From: DATBLE01 sp963775695
GTDB lineage: Bacteria > Actinomycetota > Thermoleophilia > Gaiellales > Gaiellaceae
DNA: 64,000 nucleotides
Assembly (NCBI GenBank): GCA_963775695.1
Contig: CAVZJU010000001.1
Span: 519,846 to 583,845, forward strand
Direction of reading: 5' to 3'
Part shown: positions 1 to 8,570 of the stretch, piece by piece
How positions within the stretch are numbered: position 1 is the first letter of the stretch
Layout: each line of letters begins with the position of its first letter
The notes under the pieces: generated by a model
The model's input: only the letters and a program-made list of their open reading frames with translations
The model's database searches: none
What the model was told of the DNA's origin: nothing
Program-made: the position numbers and the translations under genes

Positions 1-1
1 G

Positions 2-292
2 GGCGTGTTCGGCTATCTCGTCAAGCCGTTCCGGGAGACCGACCTGCTACCGGCGATCAAGGCGGCCCGGGCCCGGTTCGAGGAGCTGGCGGCGCTACGC
101 GAGGAAGCGGAGTCGCTCTCGGAGGCGCTCGCCGCACGGAAGTCGATCGAGCGGGCGAAGGGGCTGCTGATGGCGAAGGAGGGATTGAGTGAACAGGAGG
201 CGTTCGAGCGCCTGAGGCGGGCGTCGCAGCTCGCCGGTCGGCCGCTGAAGGTGGTCGCGGACGCGCTGATCGCAACCTTCGAGTCGGCCTAG
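2..292 (+). CDS. ANTAR-domain response regulator, 3' part
   Basis: The gene enters from outside the window, so only the end of the receiver and the output domain are visible. The first residues (GYLVKPF) are the conserved lysine-proline loop that closes a CheY-like receiver. A helical linker follows (about residues 20-45), then an ANTAR domain with the family hallmark KSIERAKGLLM and a final three-helix bundle ending in VVADALIATF. ANTAR proteins of this PdtaR/AmiR type bind paired RNA hairpins and prevent transcription termination, usually after phosphorylation by a histidine kinase; neither partner is in view. The stop codon overlaps, on the other strand, the stop of the next gene. Confidence 0.93.
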   Translation, partial: GVFGYLVKPFRETDLLPAIKAARARFEELAALREEAESLSEALAARKSIERAKGLLMAKEGLSEQEAFERLRRASQLAGRPLKVVADALIATFESA

Positions 293-528
293 GCTTCGCC
301 CTCCTCGACGTCGAACTCCTCGGCTATCTCCGGGTCCTTGCCGATCAGCTCGCGGATCACCTCGGGGAAGTTGTCCGCTGCGTCGTCCCAGGTCTCGATT
401 ACCCCGAAACGCTCTGTCAGCTCGTCGGAGATCCACACGCGGTTCTGGTCGTAAGGCAGGCGCGCGCGCAGCTCGTCGAGCGTCGTCTTCGAGTCGGCGA
501 GGTTCCAGAGCAGGAGGCGGACGATCAC
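289..528 (-). CDS. small conserved-looking protein of unknown function
   Basis: A 79-residue acidic protein, probably cytoplasmic; no signal peptide or membrane segment. I do not recognise the family. Its start codon overlaps the stop of the U32-like gene upstream by four bases (ATGA arrangement), so the two are probably translated together. The C-terminus is strongly acidic (EEFDVEEGEA). The frame has the G/C-rich third positions of its neighbours, which supports a real gene. The coupling suggests a job linked to the TIM-barrel protein, but nothing in the sequence says what. Confidence 0.6.
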   Translation of the reverse strand: MIVRLLLWNLADSKTTLDELRARLPYDQNRVWISDELTERFGVIETWDDAADNFPEVIRELIGKDPEIAEEFDVEEGEA

Positions 529-1454
529 GGCACCGGAACGGCGAGCCCCTGCGCGCCGAGCTCGGAGGTCGCCGGCTCGTAGCCCGACCGTGCGAGCAGC
601 TCCATTCCGAGCCGTGCACGGCGGACCCGCTCGCGGGAGAGGGCGATCGTCGTCGAGTCGAGGTGCGAGCCGGCGGGGTAGACGTCGGGCGCGTTGCGCA
701 GACCGAACTTGACGTAGACCGGGGCGGCGACCCGGATCAGCTCAGGGATCTCGTGCAGGCGGACGAAGCCGCCGATGGTGTCCGGCGCCTCGACGTAGAC
801 ATCGAGCGGGACGTCCACGGCCGCACGGATCGCGGCGATCTGAGCGAGTGTCAGGTCGGTCGGGAGATTGATCGTGTCCGCGCCGAGCCGCTCCAGAACG
901 CGGGCGGCGGCAGGGTTCGCGGCCGGCAGCATCACCGAGATCTTCGCCTGCATGTCGCCCGGCAGTAGTCCCACACGCCGTGCGTCCGCGAATGCGGAGA
1001 GGACGCCGATATCGGCGATCAGGACGCTGCGGAAGCCATGGGCTGCTGCTCTGCGGGCGTCGTCCAGAGCGGCGACGACCTGCTCCTGCCCTCGCGCAGT
1101 CGGGGCGAAGACGCCTCCCGCAGGAGCACGTGCCGCCGCCGAGGTGTCCCAGGCGGCATTCGGTCGTGCGAACAGCGAGACCTCGACACGCGCGGCCGCC
1201 GCCGCGGCGGCCATCGCGTCGAGCTCGGCATCGGTCTGGAGAAATACGCCGCTTCCCTGCGACACGCGATGCACCCTCACTTCGAGTCGGTCGGCCTCCT
1301 CTAGGACCGCCTCGAGGCACCGCGGCCCCTCGGTGCTCGGGATCTCGAACCGGTACTGCGCCCCGTCGGGAAAGCGCTTCTCCGAATCGGGAAGATCGTT
1401 CAGGTCGCCCGACGGCAGCCCGATCGAGCGCAGGAAGTCGCGGGTCCGGCTCAT
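525..1454 (-). CDS. U32-peptidase-like TIM-barrel protein
   Basis: A 309-residue cytoplasmic protein. The pattern of alternating beta strands and helices, with segments such as VLIADIGVL, QAKISVMLP, DTINLPTDL and LDVYVEAP, fits a TIM barrel of the kind annotated as peptidase U32 in actinobacteria. The N-terminus (SRTRDFLRSIGLP) is typical of this actinobacterial subgroup. U32 relatives include collagenase-like peptidases and tRNA or quinone hydroxylases, so a true peptidase activity should not be assumed. The family cysteines for iron-sulfur binding are not evident here, which argues for a divergent branch. It is translationally coupled to the small downstream gene. Confidence 0.6.
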   Translation of the reverse strand: MSRTRDFLRSIGLPSGDLNDLPDSEKRFPDGAQYRFEIPSTEGPRCLEAVLEEADRLEVRVHRVSQGSGVFLQTDAELDAMAAAAAAARVEVSLFARPNAAWDTSAAARAPAGGVFAPTARGQEQVVAALDDARRAAAHGFRSVLIADIGVLSAFADARRVGLLPGDMQAKISVMLPAANPAAARVLERLGADTINLPTDLTLAQIAAIRAAVDVPLDVYVEAPDTIGGFVRLHEIPELIRVAAPVYVKFGLRNAPDVYPAGSHLDSTTIALSRERVRRARLGMELLARSGYEPATSELGAQGLAVPVP

Positions 1455-1498
1455 GGCGACGAGCGTACTAGGGTCCGACGCGTCGGGGTCTGAACCAG

Positions 1499-1524
1499 CA
1501 GAAGGCCGAGCTCGCTCCGGCTTC
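1499..1524. terminator. imperfect GC-rich hairpin after the ABC-F gene
   Basis: AGAAGGCCGAGC and GCTCCGGCTTCT face each other across two bases and pair with an internal mismatch. The hairpin lies just past the stop of the leftward ABC-F gene and before the U32-like gene. There is no T tract, so factor-independent termination is uncertain. Confidence 0.35.
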
Positions 1525-1538
1525 TTCGGGGACAGCCG

Positions 1539-3488
1539 CTAGGGCGTGGCCTGCGCCTGCTCGAACAGCGTCTCCCAACGGTCGAGCAGCGACTGGAGCT
1601 CGTCTCGCGCGGCGCGGTGCGCGGTGAGGAGCTCGAGGTCGCCCCAGTCGTCGGCGAGCTTCCGCTCCAGGTCGGCGACTGCCTCCTCCTGCGCGGCGAT
1701 GCGCGCCTCGACCTGCTCGAGCTCGCTCGGCTTTCTCGTTCGTGGCCGCTCCGGCCGTGGCTTTGTTCGTGGCGTTTCCAACCCAGTCTCTGAGACCGGA
1801 ACTGCGCCAACATCGGAATTCTTTGTCCACAGGGGACTCGTTCGGACGTAGTCCGCCCAGCCGCCGTCATAGCTCCGGATCGTCCCGTTCTCGATCGCCA
1901 ACGTCCGTTCGGCGACCGCGTCCAGGAGCGCGCGGTCGTGGGAGACGAGCAGCACCGTCGCCGGGAAGTTCTCGAGTGCAGCCTCGAGCGCCTCGCGGCT
2001 CTCGAGGTCGAGGTGGTTCGTCGGCTCGTCGAGGACGAGGAAGTTCGCGCCCGAGGCGACCACCACCGCGAGCGCCAGCCGGCGGCGTTCGCCGCCCGAG
2101 AGCACCGCGACCGGCTTCTCGTGCGACTCCCAGCCCGAGAACAGGAACCGCCCGAGCAGGTTCTGGGCCTCCGGACGCCGGAGCCCCGTCATCGACTGGA
2201 CGCAGTCGAGGACGGAGCCGCGCTCGTCCAGCTCGGCCTCGTGCTGCGAGAAGTAGGCCGGGACGACCCCGTGACCGAGCCGGGCGACGCCCGCGTCCGG
2301 CTCCCGCCGGCCGAGCAGCGTCTCCAGCAGCGTGGTCTTGCCCGAGCCGTTCGGCCCGACCAGCGCCACGTGCTCGCCGCGCTCGACCGCCAGCGAGACA
2401 CCGTCCAGCAGCTGCTTGTCCCCCGCCGAGAGCCACAAGCTCTCGACCTCGACCACCGTGCGCCCGCTGCGCGGCGGGTTCAGAAACTCGAACCCGAGCC
2501 GTCGCGAGCGCCGCGTGAGCAGGGCGACCTCGTCCGAGACGACCGTCTTCTCCTTCTTCAGCCGGCCGATGTGGGTCAGCTTGGCCTGCGCCTGCTTCGC
2601 CTTCGACTTCTTGTACCGGAACCGGTCCACGAACCGCTGGAGCCGGGCGATGTCGGCGTTGTAGCGCTCGATCGACTTCGAGGCATCGAGCAGGCGGGCC
2701 GCCTTCTCGCGCCGCCAGACGTGCCACTCGCCCGGGAAGTAGGTCGACCGCCCCGCGTCCAGCTCGAGGACCGCGGTCGCGACTGCTTCCAGGAACCAGC
2801 GGTCGTGCGCGACCAGCACGACGGCCGCGTCCATGCCCACGAGCGTCCGCTCCAGCCACTCGAGCCGCTCGACGTCGAGGTGGTTGGTCGGCTCGTCGAG
2901 CAGGAGCAGGTCGGGATCCCCCGCCAGCGCCCGGGCCAGCGACGCCCGCGTCAGCTCGCCGCCGGAGAACGTCTCGAGCGAACGGTCGAGCTCGTCGTCG
3001 GCGAAGCCCAGGCCGCGCAGCGTCGAGAGCGAGTTCTCGCGCCAGGCGTAGCCGCCGGCATGCTCGAGCCGCGCCTGAGCGGACGAGTACCGAGCGAGCG
3101 TCGCCGGGCCGTGGTCGCCGGCCGCCATCGCCTCCTCCAGGCCGCGCAGCTCCTCCTCCAACGCGACCAGGTCGCGCGCGCCCGAGAGCGCGTACTCGCG
3201 CAGCGACATGGAAGCAGCCTCGGGGACAGGATCAATCCTGTCCCCGAGACGGTTACCTAGCGGCGGCCGCTGGTCGTGCAGCGCCACGCGGGTGCCCTTG
3301 TCGAGCACGAGCTGGCCGCCGTCGATGCCGGTCTCGCCCGCCAGCATCCGGAGCAGCGTCGTCTTGCCGGCGCCGTTCGGGCCGGAGAGGGCGAGTCGCT
3401 CGCGGCGCTCGACCTTGAACGAGACGCCGTCGAAGAGCAGCCCGCCGGCGAGCTCCTTGCGCAGGGTGGTTCCGATCACGACGGCCAT
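1539..3488 (-). CDS. ABC-F family ATP-binding protein
   Basis: A 649-residue soluble protein with two ABC ATPase domains and no membrane segments. Domain 1 has Walker A GPNGAGKTT near residue 40 and signature FSGGELTRASLA. Domain 2 has Walker A GPNGSGKTT near residue 380 and signature LSGGERRRLALA; both have LLDEPTNHLD or VLDEPTNHLD Walker B motifs. Between them is the charged linker typical of ABC-F proteins, which act on the ribosome as translation factors or antibiotic-protection proteins. The C-terminus is a coiled coil. Two palindromic repeats are embedded in the coding sequence (separate entries). They add about 18 residues after the first Walker region and a proline/arginine-rich stretch before the coiled coil, without breaking the frame. 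Confidence 0.92.
   Translation of the reverse strand: MAVVIGTTLRKELAGGLLFDGVSFKVERRERLALSGPNGAGKTTLLRMLAGETGIDGGQLVLDKGTRVALHDQRPPLGNRLGDRIDPVPEAASMSLREYALSGARDLVALEEELRGLEEAMAAGDHGPATLARYSSAQARLEHAGGYAWRENSLSTLRGLGFADDELDRSLETFSGGELTRASLARALAGDPDLLLLDEPTNHLDVERLEWLERTLVGMDAAVVLVAHDRWFLEAVATAVLELDAGRSTYFPGEWHVWRREKAARLLDASKSIERYNADIARLQRFVDRFRYKKSKAKQAQAKLTHIGRLKKEKTVVSDEVALLTRRSRRLGFEFLNPPRSGRTVVEVESLWLSAGDKQLLDGVSLAVERGEHVALVGPNGSGKTTLLETLLGRREPDAGVARLGHGVVPAYFSQHEAELDERGSVLDCVQSMTGLRRPEAQNLLGRFLFSGWESHEKPVAVLSGGERRRLALAVVVASGANFLVLDEPTNHLDLESREALEAALENFPATVLLVSHDRALLDAVAERTLAIENGTIRSYDGGWADYVRTSPLWTKNSDVGAVPVSETGLETPRTKPRPERPRTRKPSELEQVEARIAAQEEAVADLERKLADDWGDLELLTAHRAARDELQSLLDRWETLFEQAQATP
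1751..1834. repeat. dispersed palindromic element, copy A, inside the ABC-F gene
   Basis: About 84 bp that align with 16239-16321. Both copies begin CCGGCCGTG, share CGTGGCGTT and CCCAGTCTCTGAGA, continue with GGAACTGCGCCAA and end at TCCACAGG. The core GTCTC-T-GAGAC is an inverted repeat. This copy lies between the second ATPase domain and the C-terminal coiled coil of the ABC-F protein and stays in frame. It looks like a REP or small MITE-type element; no transposase is seen nearby. Confidence 0.75.
3219..3248. repeat. 30-bp near-perfect palindrome inside the ABC-F gene
   Basis: Two perfect 14-base arms (CTCGGGGACAGGAT and its reverse complement) are separated by CA. It sits in the coding sequence of the ABC-F protein, where it adds residues GDRIDPVPEA in frame at a point where relatives have only a short loop. 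The sequence is different from the other palindromic element in the same gene. Confidence 0.8.
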
Positions 3489-3503
3489 GCCGGCAGAAAC
3501 GGT

Positions 3504-3568
3504 ATCGGTGCCAGACCGTTACCGACTCAGGCCGGGTACGCCGCAACGAGCCAGGGTCTGGCACCGAT
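3504..3568. repeat. inverted repeat between the ABC-F gene and tkt
   Basis: ATCGGTGCCAGACC at 3504-3517 is the exact reverse complement of 3555-3568, with a 37-nt spacer. The spacer side contains a second short pair (AACGGT at 3498 with ACCGTT at 3515). It occupies nearly all of the space between two leftward genes, so it may act as the tkt terminator or be a REP-type repeat. Elements with a GGTGCCAGACC core recur in many high-GC genomes (recalled, not checked). Confidence 0.6.
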
Positions 3569-3589
3569 TCCTTGTTGGCTAGATGCGGC

Positions 3590-5422
3590 TCAGTTGCGGA
3601 CGAGCGCGCGGGCCGCGTTGGCGATCGCGACCGCGTCGATCCCGAACGCAGCGAGCAACTCGTCCGGCTTGCCCGAACGCGGCATGTCCGTGACCGCCAG
3701 CCGCGTCACCCGGGCCGCGGCACCCCGCTCGGCCAGTGCCCCGAGAACCGCCTCGCCGAGTCCGCCCTCGGGCCAATGGTCCTCGACGGTGACGATCCGT
3801 CCCGTTTCCCCGGCGGCCGCGGCCAGCGTCCCGCCGTCGATCGGCTTCAGCGAGTAGCAGTCGATCACGCGTGCGGACACGCCCTCGCCGGCCAGCGCTT
3901 CCGCAGCCTCGAGCGCCTCGTGCACCGTGATCCCGCATCCGACGAGCGTCACGTCGCCGCCGTCGCGCAGGACGCGGCTGCCTCCGATCGGGAACTCCTC
4001 GTCCGGCCCGTAGACGACGGGCGTGTTCGGGCGGAGCGTGCGGATGTACGAGATCCCGTCCAGGTCGGCCATCGCCGCGACCAGCTTCGCGGTCTGGTTG
4101 CCGTCGCAGGGATGGAGCACGGTCGAGCCGTGCACCGCGCGCAGCGACGCGATGTCCTCGAGCGCCATCTGCGACGGTCCGTCCTCGCCGATCGAGATCC
4201 CCGCGTGCGAGCCCGAGAGGCACAGCTTCGCCCGTGAGATCGCCGCCATCCGGATGAAGTCGTACGCGCGCGAGTGGAAGGCGGCGAAGGACGAAGCGAA
4301 CACCCGGTAGCCCCGGGCCTGCAACCCGACCGCGGCTGCGGCCATCTGCTGCTCCGCGATGTACATCTCGAAGAACCGGTCCGGGTGGGCGGTCTTGAAG
4401 ATCTCGGCGAAGGTCGAGTTCGAGACCTCGCCGTCGACCGCGACGACGTCGCCGCGCGCCGAGCCGACCGCCGCGAGCGCCTCGCCGTACGCCTTGCGCG
4501 TCGCCACCTCCGATCCGAGCTCGTAGCGCGGCAGCTCCAATGCCCCGGTCTCGAACCGGTGCGGCTCGCCGGCAGGCGGTCTTGCGACCGAGACGGTGAG
4601 GTTCCGCAGTCCGCCGAGCTCCTCGATCGCCGCGTCGGGGTCGTCGAGCGGCTTGCCGTGCCAGCCCTCCTGGTTCTCGACCGCCTTCACGCCCTTGCCC
4701 TTGATCGTCCGCGCGATCACGACGGTGGGCTGCCCCGACGTCGCCGCCGCCTCGGTGTACGCGGCGTCCACGGCCTCGACGTCGTGCCCGTCGATCTCGA
4801 TCGCGTGCCAGCCGAATGCCTCGGCCCGCGCGCGGTAGTGGTCGAGCTGCCACTCGTCCATCGTGGGGCCGCGCTGCCCGAGCCGGTTGACGTCGAGGAT
4901 CGCCGTCAGGTTGTCGAGCTCGTAGTGCCAGGCATGCTCGAACGCCTCCCAGATCGACCCCTCGGCGGTCTCGCTGTCGCCGCAGAGCACCCAGACCCGG
5001 TACGGGAGCCTGTCGAGGTACTTGCCCGCGATCGCCATCCCGACCCCGATCGGCAGCCCCTGCCCCAGCGAGCCGGTGGCGACGTCGACCCAGGGGATCA
5101 GCGGCGTCGGATGCCCCTCGAGCATCGAGCCGAACTGCCGGTAGGTGAGCATCTCCTCGTCCGAGATCGCGCCGGCAGCGCGGAACATCGCGTACAGGAG
5201 GGGCGACGCATGCCCCTTCGAGAAGATCAGGCGGTCGTTCGTCGCAGCGTCGGGCGCGTCGAAGTCGTAGCGCAGATGCCCGGCCAGCAGGACGGCCATC
5301 AGGTCGGCGGCCGACATCCCCGACGTCGGATGGCCGGACTTCGCGGCGGCTGCGCACCGCACCGAGTCCACCCGGAACTGCTGTCCGAGCTCGCGCCAGA
5401 GCTGAACGTCGCCCATCCGCAT
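3590..5422 (-). CDS. tkt: transketolase
   Basis: A 610-residue thiamine-diphosphate enzyme of the non-oxidative pentose phosphate pathway, moving two-carbon units between ketoses and aldoses in the cytoplasm. The N-terminal part has the KSGHPTSGMS loop and a GDSETAEGSIWEA...N thiamine-diphosphate/metal motif near residues 145-175. The pyrimidine domain begins near residue 310 and the transketolase C domain follows. At about 610 residues it is of the shorter type rather than the roughly 660-residue E. coli form. The start used is the first of two ATG codons two residues apart. It is transcribed away from rpiB with only 14 bp between start codons, so the promoters must overlap the neighbouring gene. 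Confidence 0.95.
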   Translation of the reverse strand: MRMGDVQLWRELGQQFRVDSVRCAAAAKSGHPTSGMSAADLMAVLLAGHLRYDFDAPDAATNDRLIFSKGHASPLLYAMFRAAGAISDEEMLTYRQFGSMLEGHPTPLIPWVDVATGSLGQGLPIGVGMAIAGKYLDRLPYRVWVLCGDSETAEGSIWEAFEHAWHYELDNLTAILDVNRLGQRGPTMDEWQLDHYRARAEAFGWHAIEIDGHDVEAVDAAYTEAAATSGQPTVVIARTIKGKGVKAVENQEGWHGKPLDDPDAAIEELGGLRNLTVSVARPPAGEPHRFETGALELPRYELGSEVATRKAYGEALAAVGSARGDVVAVDGEVSNSTFAEIFKTAHPDRFFEMYIAEQQMAAAAVGLQARGYRVFASSFAAFHSRAYDFIRMAAISRAKLCLSGSHAGISIGEDGPSQMALEDIASLRAVHGSTVLHPCDGNQTAKLVAAMADLDGISYIRTLRPNTPVVYGPDEEFPIGGSRVLRDGGDVTLVGCGITVHEALEAAEALAGEGVSARVIDCYSLKPIDGGTLAAAAGETGRIVTVEDHWPEGGLGEAVLGALAERGAAARVTRLAVTDMPRSGKPDELLAAFGIDAVAIANAARALVRN

Positions 5423-5436
5423 GTAACGTAGCTGGC

Positions 5437-5892
5437 ATGAGGGTGGCGGTCGCGTTCGACCACCGCGGCGTCAAGCTCCGCGAGCGGGTGCTCGACGAGC
5501 TGACCGCTCTCGGCCACCAAGCGGTCGACCTGGGGACGGACGACCCGTCTGTCCGCATCGACTATCCAGACAAGGCACGCGAGCTGGGCGAGGCGATTCG
5601 CGCAGGGGACGCCGAGCGGGGCGTGCTCGTCTGCGGCTCGGGGGTCGGTGCGTCGGTCGCCGCCAGCAAGCTCGACGGCATCCGCGCCGCCGTGTGCCAC
5701 GACGCGTACTCCGCGCACCAGGGCGTCGAGCACGACGACATGAACGTGCTCTGCCTGGGCTCGGAGGTCGTCGGCGCCGAGCTCGCGGCCGATCTCGTCC
5801 GCACCTTTCTCGGCGCCACCTTCAACGGCGGCGAACGCTACGTACAGCGACTCCGGAAGATCGAAGATCTGGAAAGGAAGACCTATGCCTGA
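5437..5892 (+). CDS. rpiB: ribose 5-phosphate isomerase B
   Basis: A 151-residue cytoplasmic isomerase interconverting ribulose 5-phosphate and ribose 5-phosphate. It has the LacAB/RpiB pattern: FDHRGVKL near the N-terminus, the CGSGVGASVAASK phosphate-binding loop near residues 65-77 and HDDMNVLCLGS after it. The active-site cysteine of the CGSG loop is present. Length is normal for the family. It heads the plus-strand sugar-phosphate operon; the last eight bases overlap the transaldolase start. Confidence 0.95.
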   Translation: MRVAVAFDHRGVKLRERVLDELTALGHQAVDLGTDDPSVRIDYPDKARELGEAIRAGDAERGVLVCGSGVGASVAASKLDGIRAAVCHDAYSAHQGVEHDDMNVLCLGSEVVGAELAADLVRTFLGATFNGGERYVQRLRKIEDLERKTYA

Positions 5893-6991
5893 CTCGCCAC
5901 TCGACCGGCTCTCGGCGCTCGGCCAGAGCGTCTGGATCGACTACCTCTCGCGCGACCTCCTGCACTCGGGCCGGCTTGCGCAGTTGATGGACGCGGATGC
6001 GGTGACGGGGGTGACCTCCAACCCGACGATCTTCCAGAAGGCGATCTCGCAGGGCACCGCCTACGACGACCAGATGCGCGACCTGCTCGAGCACGAGGAC
6101 GACCCGAAGGAGATCTTCGTCGCCCTCGCCGGGCGCGACATCGGCGAGGGGTGCGACCTGATGCGCAAGGTCTGGGACGAGGGCAAGGGCCTGCGCGGGT
6201 ACGTCTCGATGGAGGTCGACCCGACGCTCGCCGGCGACACCGAGGGGACGATCGCAGAGGCGCGCCGCTTCCACGGCTTGATCGACAAGCCGAACCTCTA
6301 CGTGAAGATCCCGGCCACGAAGGAGGGCCTGCCGGCGATCGAGGAGATGATCGCGTCCGGCAAGTCGATCAACGTGACGCTGATCTTCTCGCTGGAGCGG
6401 CACCGCGAGGTGATGGAGGCGTACGTCCGCGGGATCGAGCGGCTCGTCGAGGACGGCGGCGACCCGACCGGGGTCGCGTCCGTGGCGAGCTTCTTCGTCT
6501 CCCGGGTCGACACCGAGGCCGACAAGCGCCTCGACGCGATCGGCGGCCATGAAGAGCTGAAGGGCAGGCTCGCCGTCGCGAACGCGAAGCTCGCCTACCA
6601 GAACTGGAAGGAGGTCTTCTCCGGCGAGCGCTGGGAGGCGCTCGAGACGAAGGGCGCGTCGAAGCAGTGGTGCCTCTGGGCGTCGACGTCGACGAAGAAC
6701 CCGGCGTACCGGGACGTCCTCTACGTCGAGGAGCTGATCGGCCGCGACACCGTGAACACGATGCCCGAGGAGACGATCGAGGCGTTCCAGGACCACGGCG
6801 AGATCGCGGTCACGCTCGAGCAGGGACTCGACGAGGCGAGGCGGCTCTTCGACGAGCTGGCCACGGCAGGGGTCGACGTCGACGACGTCACCCGGGTGCT
6901 CGAGGAGGAGGGCGTGCAGAAGTTCTCCGACTCGTTCACCGAGCTCCTCGACGGGATCCGCTCGAAGCGCGGCGAGCTGGTCAACGCTTGA
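5885..6991 (+). CDS. tal: transaldolase
   Basis: A 368-residue TIM-barrel aldolase moving a dihydroxyacetone unit between sugar phosphates. It shows GVTSNPTIFQKAI near residue 40, the Schiff-base lysine in NLYVKIPAT near residues 136-144, and WASTSTKNPAYRD near residue 265, all marks of the actinobacterial Tal subfamily. An AGGAAG ribosome-binding site lies inside the end of rpiB just before the ATG. In several actinobacteria this protein is fused to a phosphoglucose-isomerase domain; here the isomerase is a separate gene 61 bp downstream. Confidence 0.95.
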   Translation: MPDSPLDRLSALGQSVWIDYLSRDLLHSGRLAQLMDADAVTGVTSNPTIFQKAISQGTAYDDQMRDLLEHEDDPKEIFVALAGRDIGEGCDLMRKVWDEGKGLRGYVSMEVDPTLAGDTEGTIAEARRFHGLIDKPNLYVKIPATKEGLPAIEEMIASGKSINVTLIFSLERHREVMEAYVRGIERLVEDGGDPTGVASVASFFVSRVDTEADKRLDAIGGHEELKGRLAVANAKLAYQNWKEVFSGERWEALETKGASKQWCLWASTSTKNPAYRDVLYVEELIGRDTVNTMPEETIEAFQDHGEIAVTLEQGLDEARRLFDELATAGVDVDDVTRVLEEEGVQKFSDSFTELLDGIRSKRGELVNA

Positions 6992-7052
6992 CGAATACGT
7001 CTCCAAGAGACGTGATCGCAGGGCGGTCCACCCGAGGGTCCGCGGGGTCGCC

Positions 7053-8405
7053 GTGATCGAGCCCGGCGAGCTCGTCGAGCGCATCTGGGAGCGCGACCCG
7101 ACCGTCTGGACCGGCAAGGACGAGGCCCAGTGGCTCGGGTGGCTCGACGAGCCGCTGCGGATGCGGCAGCGGCTCGGCGAGCTGGGTGAGCTGGCCGAAG
7201 CCGCCGACGACGCCGACGACGTCGTCCTGCTCGGAATGGGCGGGTCGAGCCTCGCGCCCGAGGTTCTGCGCCGCGCGTTCGCCCGCGAGCGCTTCCACGT
7301 CCTCGACACGACGCATCCGCGGGCGATCCGCCGGCTGGCCGACTCGCTCGACCTCGGCCGGACCCTCTTCGTGGTCTCGTCGAAATCGGGTGGGACGCTC
7401 GAGACGAGGTCGCACTTCGACTTCTTCTGGGAGCGCGGCGGCAGGCGTTGCATCGTGATCACCGATCCAGGCTCACCTCTCGAACAGCTGGCGAAAACGC
7501 GCAATGCGCGTGTCTTCGCCGGTGAGCCGACGATCGGCGGCCGCTACTCGGCGTTGTCGCCGTTCGGGCTCGTCCCGGCCGCGCTGATGGGCGTCGAGCT
7601 GGGCCGGCTGCTCGACCGCGCCGAGGAGATGCTGAATGCCTGCCGCGTCGCGGACGGCAATCCCGGCCTCGCGCTCGGGCTCGCGCTCGGCGCGGACTGG
7701 CAGGAGGGGCGCGACAAGGTGATCATCAGACCGAACCCTCACGGATTCGGTCTGTGGGTCGAGCAACTCCTCGCCGAATCGACCGGGAAAGAAGGGCGTG
7801 GCCTGGTGCCGGCACCGGACGAGTCGCCCGACGGCTCCGATCGCCAGCCGCGCGAGGTGGAGCTCGCCGATCCCTACGACCTCGGCTCCGAGTTCTTCCG
7901 CTGGGAGTTCGCGACCGCGGTCGCGGGCGCGATCCTCGAGATCGACCCGTTCGACCAGCCCAACGTCCAGGAGGCGAAGGACCGAACCGGCCAGATCCTC
8001 TCCGCTCCGGGCCGGGGGTCTGTCACCGGGACAGAGCTGGAAGGGACGGTTGAGGAGTTGCTCGCGCAGGCGCGGCCCGGCGACTACGTGGCGATCCAGG
8101 CGTTCGTCGACCCGGCCGAGGAAGAGCGGCTCCGGCCGTTCGTCGAGCGTGTCCGCGCGGCCACCGACTGCGTGGTCACGTTCGGCCTGGGACCGCGCTA
8201 CCTGCACTCGACCGGGCAGCTGCACAAGGGCGGTGCGCCGATCGGTTGCTTCCTCCAGGTCGTCGACGACACGGGCGACGAGCTCGCCATCCCGGGGCAG
8301 AAGTTCGGCTTTGGCCGGCTCATCCGCGCGCAGGCTGCGGGAGACTACGCGGCGTTGAAGGAGCGCGGCCGCCCGGTCGCGCGTACACGACTGGAGGACA
8401 TTTAG
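7053..8405 (+). CDS. pgi: glucose-6-phosphate isomerase family protein
   Basis: A 450-residue SIS-fold isomerase. LLGMGGSSLAPEVL near residue 60 and VVSSKSGGTLETRSH near residue 109 are the phosphosugar-binding loops; the C-terminal part holds GPRYLHSTGQLHKGG, the region of the active-site histidine and lysine. It is shorter than E. coli Pgi (about 550) and resembles the isomerase half of Tal-Pgi fusions. It would link glucose 6-phosphate and fructose 6-phosphate, joining the transaldolase and Zwf reactions coded on either side. The start is GTG; no better upstream start is seen. Confidence 0.9.
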   Translation: MIEPGELVERIWERDPTVWTGKDEAQWLGWLDEPLRMRQRLGELGELAEAADDADDVVLLGMGGSSLAPEVLRRAFARERFHVLDTTHPRAIRRLADSLDLGRTLFVVSSKSGGTLETRSHFDFFWERGGRRCIVITDPGSPLEQLAKTRNARVFAGEPTIGGRYSALSPFGLVPAALMGVELGRLLDRAEEMLNACRVADGNPGLALGLALGADWQEGRDKVIIRPNPHGFGLWVEQLLAESTGKEGRGLVPAPDESPDGSDRQPREVELADPYDLGSEFFRWEFATAVAGAILEIDPFDQPNVQEAKDRTGQILSAPGRGSVTGTELEGTVEELLAQARPGDYVAIQAFVDPAEEERLRPFVERVRAATDCVVTFGLGPRYLHSTGQLHKGGAPIGCFLQVVDDTGDELAIPGQKFGFGRLIRAQAAGDYAALKERGRPVARTRLEDI

Positions 8406-8474
8406 GGTGCCCCCTTCCCGCGACTCCGTCGCGCTTTGGCGGCTGCAAGGCGGCGCCATTCGTCGTCCTCGGTC

Positions 8475-8501
8475 GCGCTCGTACTTTTCGAGTACGAGCG
8501 C
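8475..8501. terminator. perfect 11-bp hairpin between pgi and gnd
   Basis: GCGCTCGTACT and AGTACGAGCGC pair perfectly around a TTTCG loop. The hairpin lies in the 165-bp gap between pgi and gnd. It has no following T run, so it may end or slow transcription, protect the mRNA, or be a small repeat. Confidence 0.45.
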
Positions 8502-8570
8502 TCGCTGCGTCCTAGACTGGCTTGCTTTTCGCTCGCCAGAGCATCAACGGAGCCACGAGAAGGGAGCACT

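Noticed and set aside
3579..5558. Long minus-strand frame overlapping tkt in another phase
   Set aside because: It is rich in Arg, Ala and Gly, has no family motif and is out of phase with the clearly conserved transketolase. Such shadows are expected in high-GC DNA.
5822..7504. 560-codon minus-strand frame opposite tal and pgi
   Set aside because: The plus strand carries two well-conserved enzymes with ribosome-binding sites; the antisense frame has low-complexity composition and no motif.
8406..8570. Possible riboswitch between pgi and gnd
   Set aside because: Only one simple hairpin is visible, with no conserved multi-stem aptamer that I recognise.
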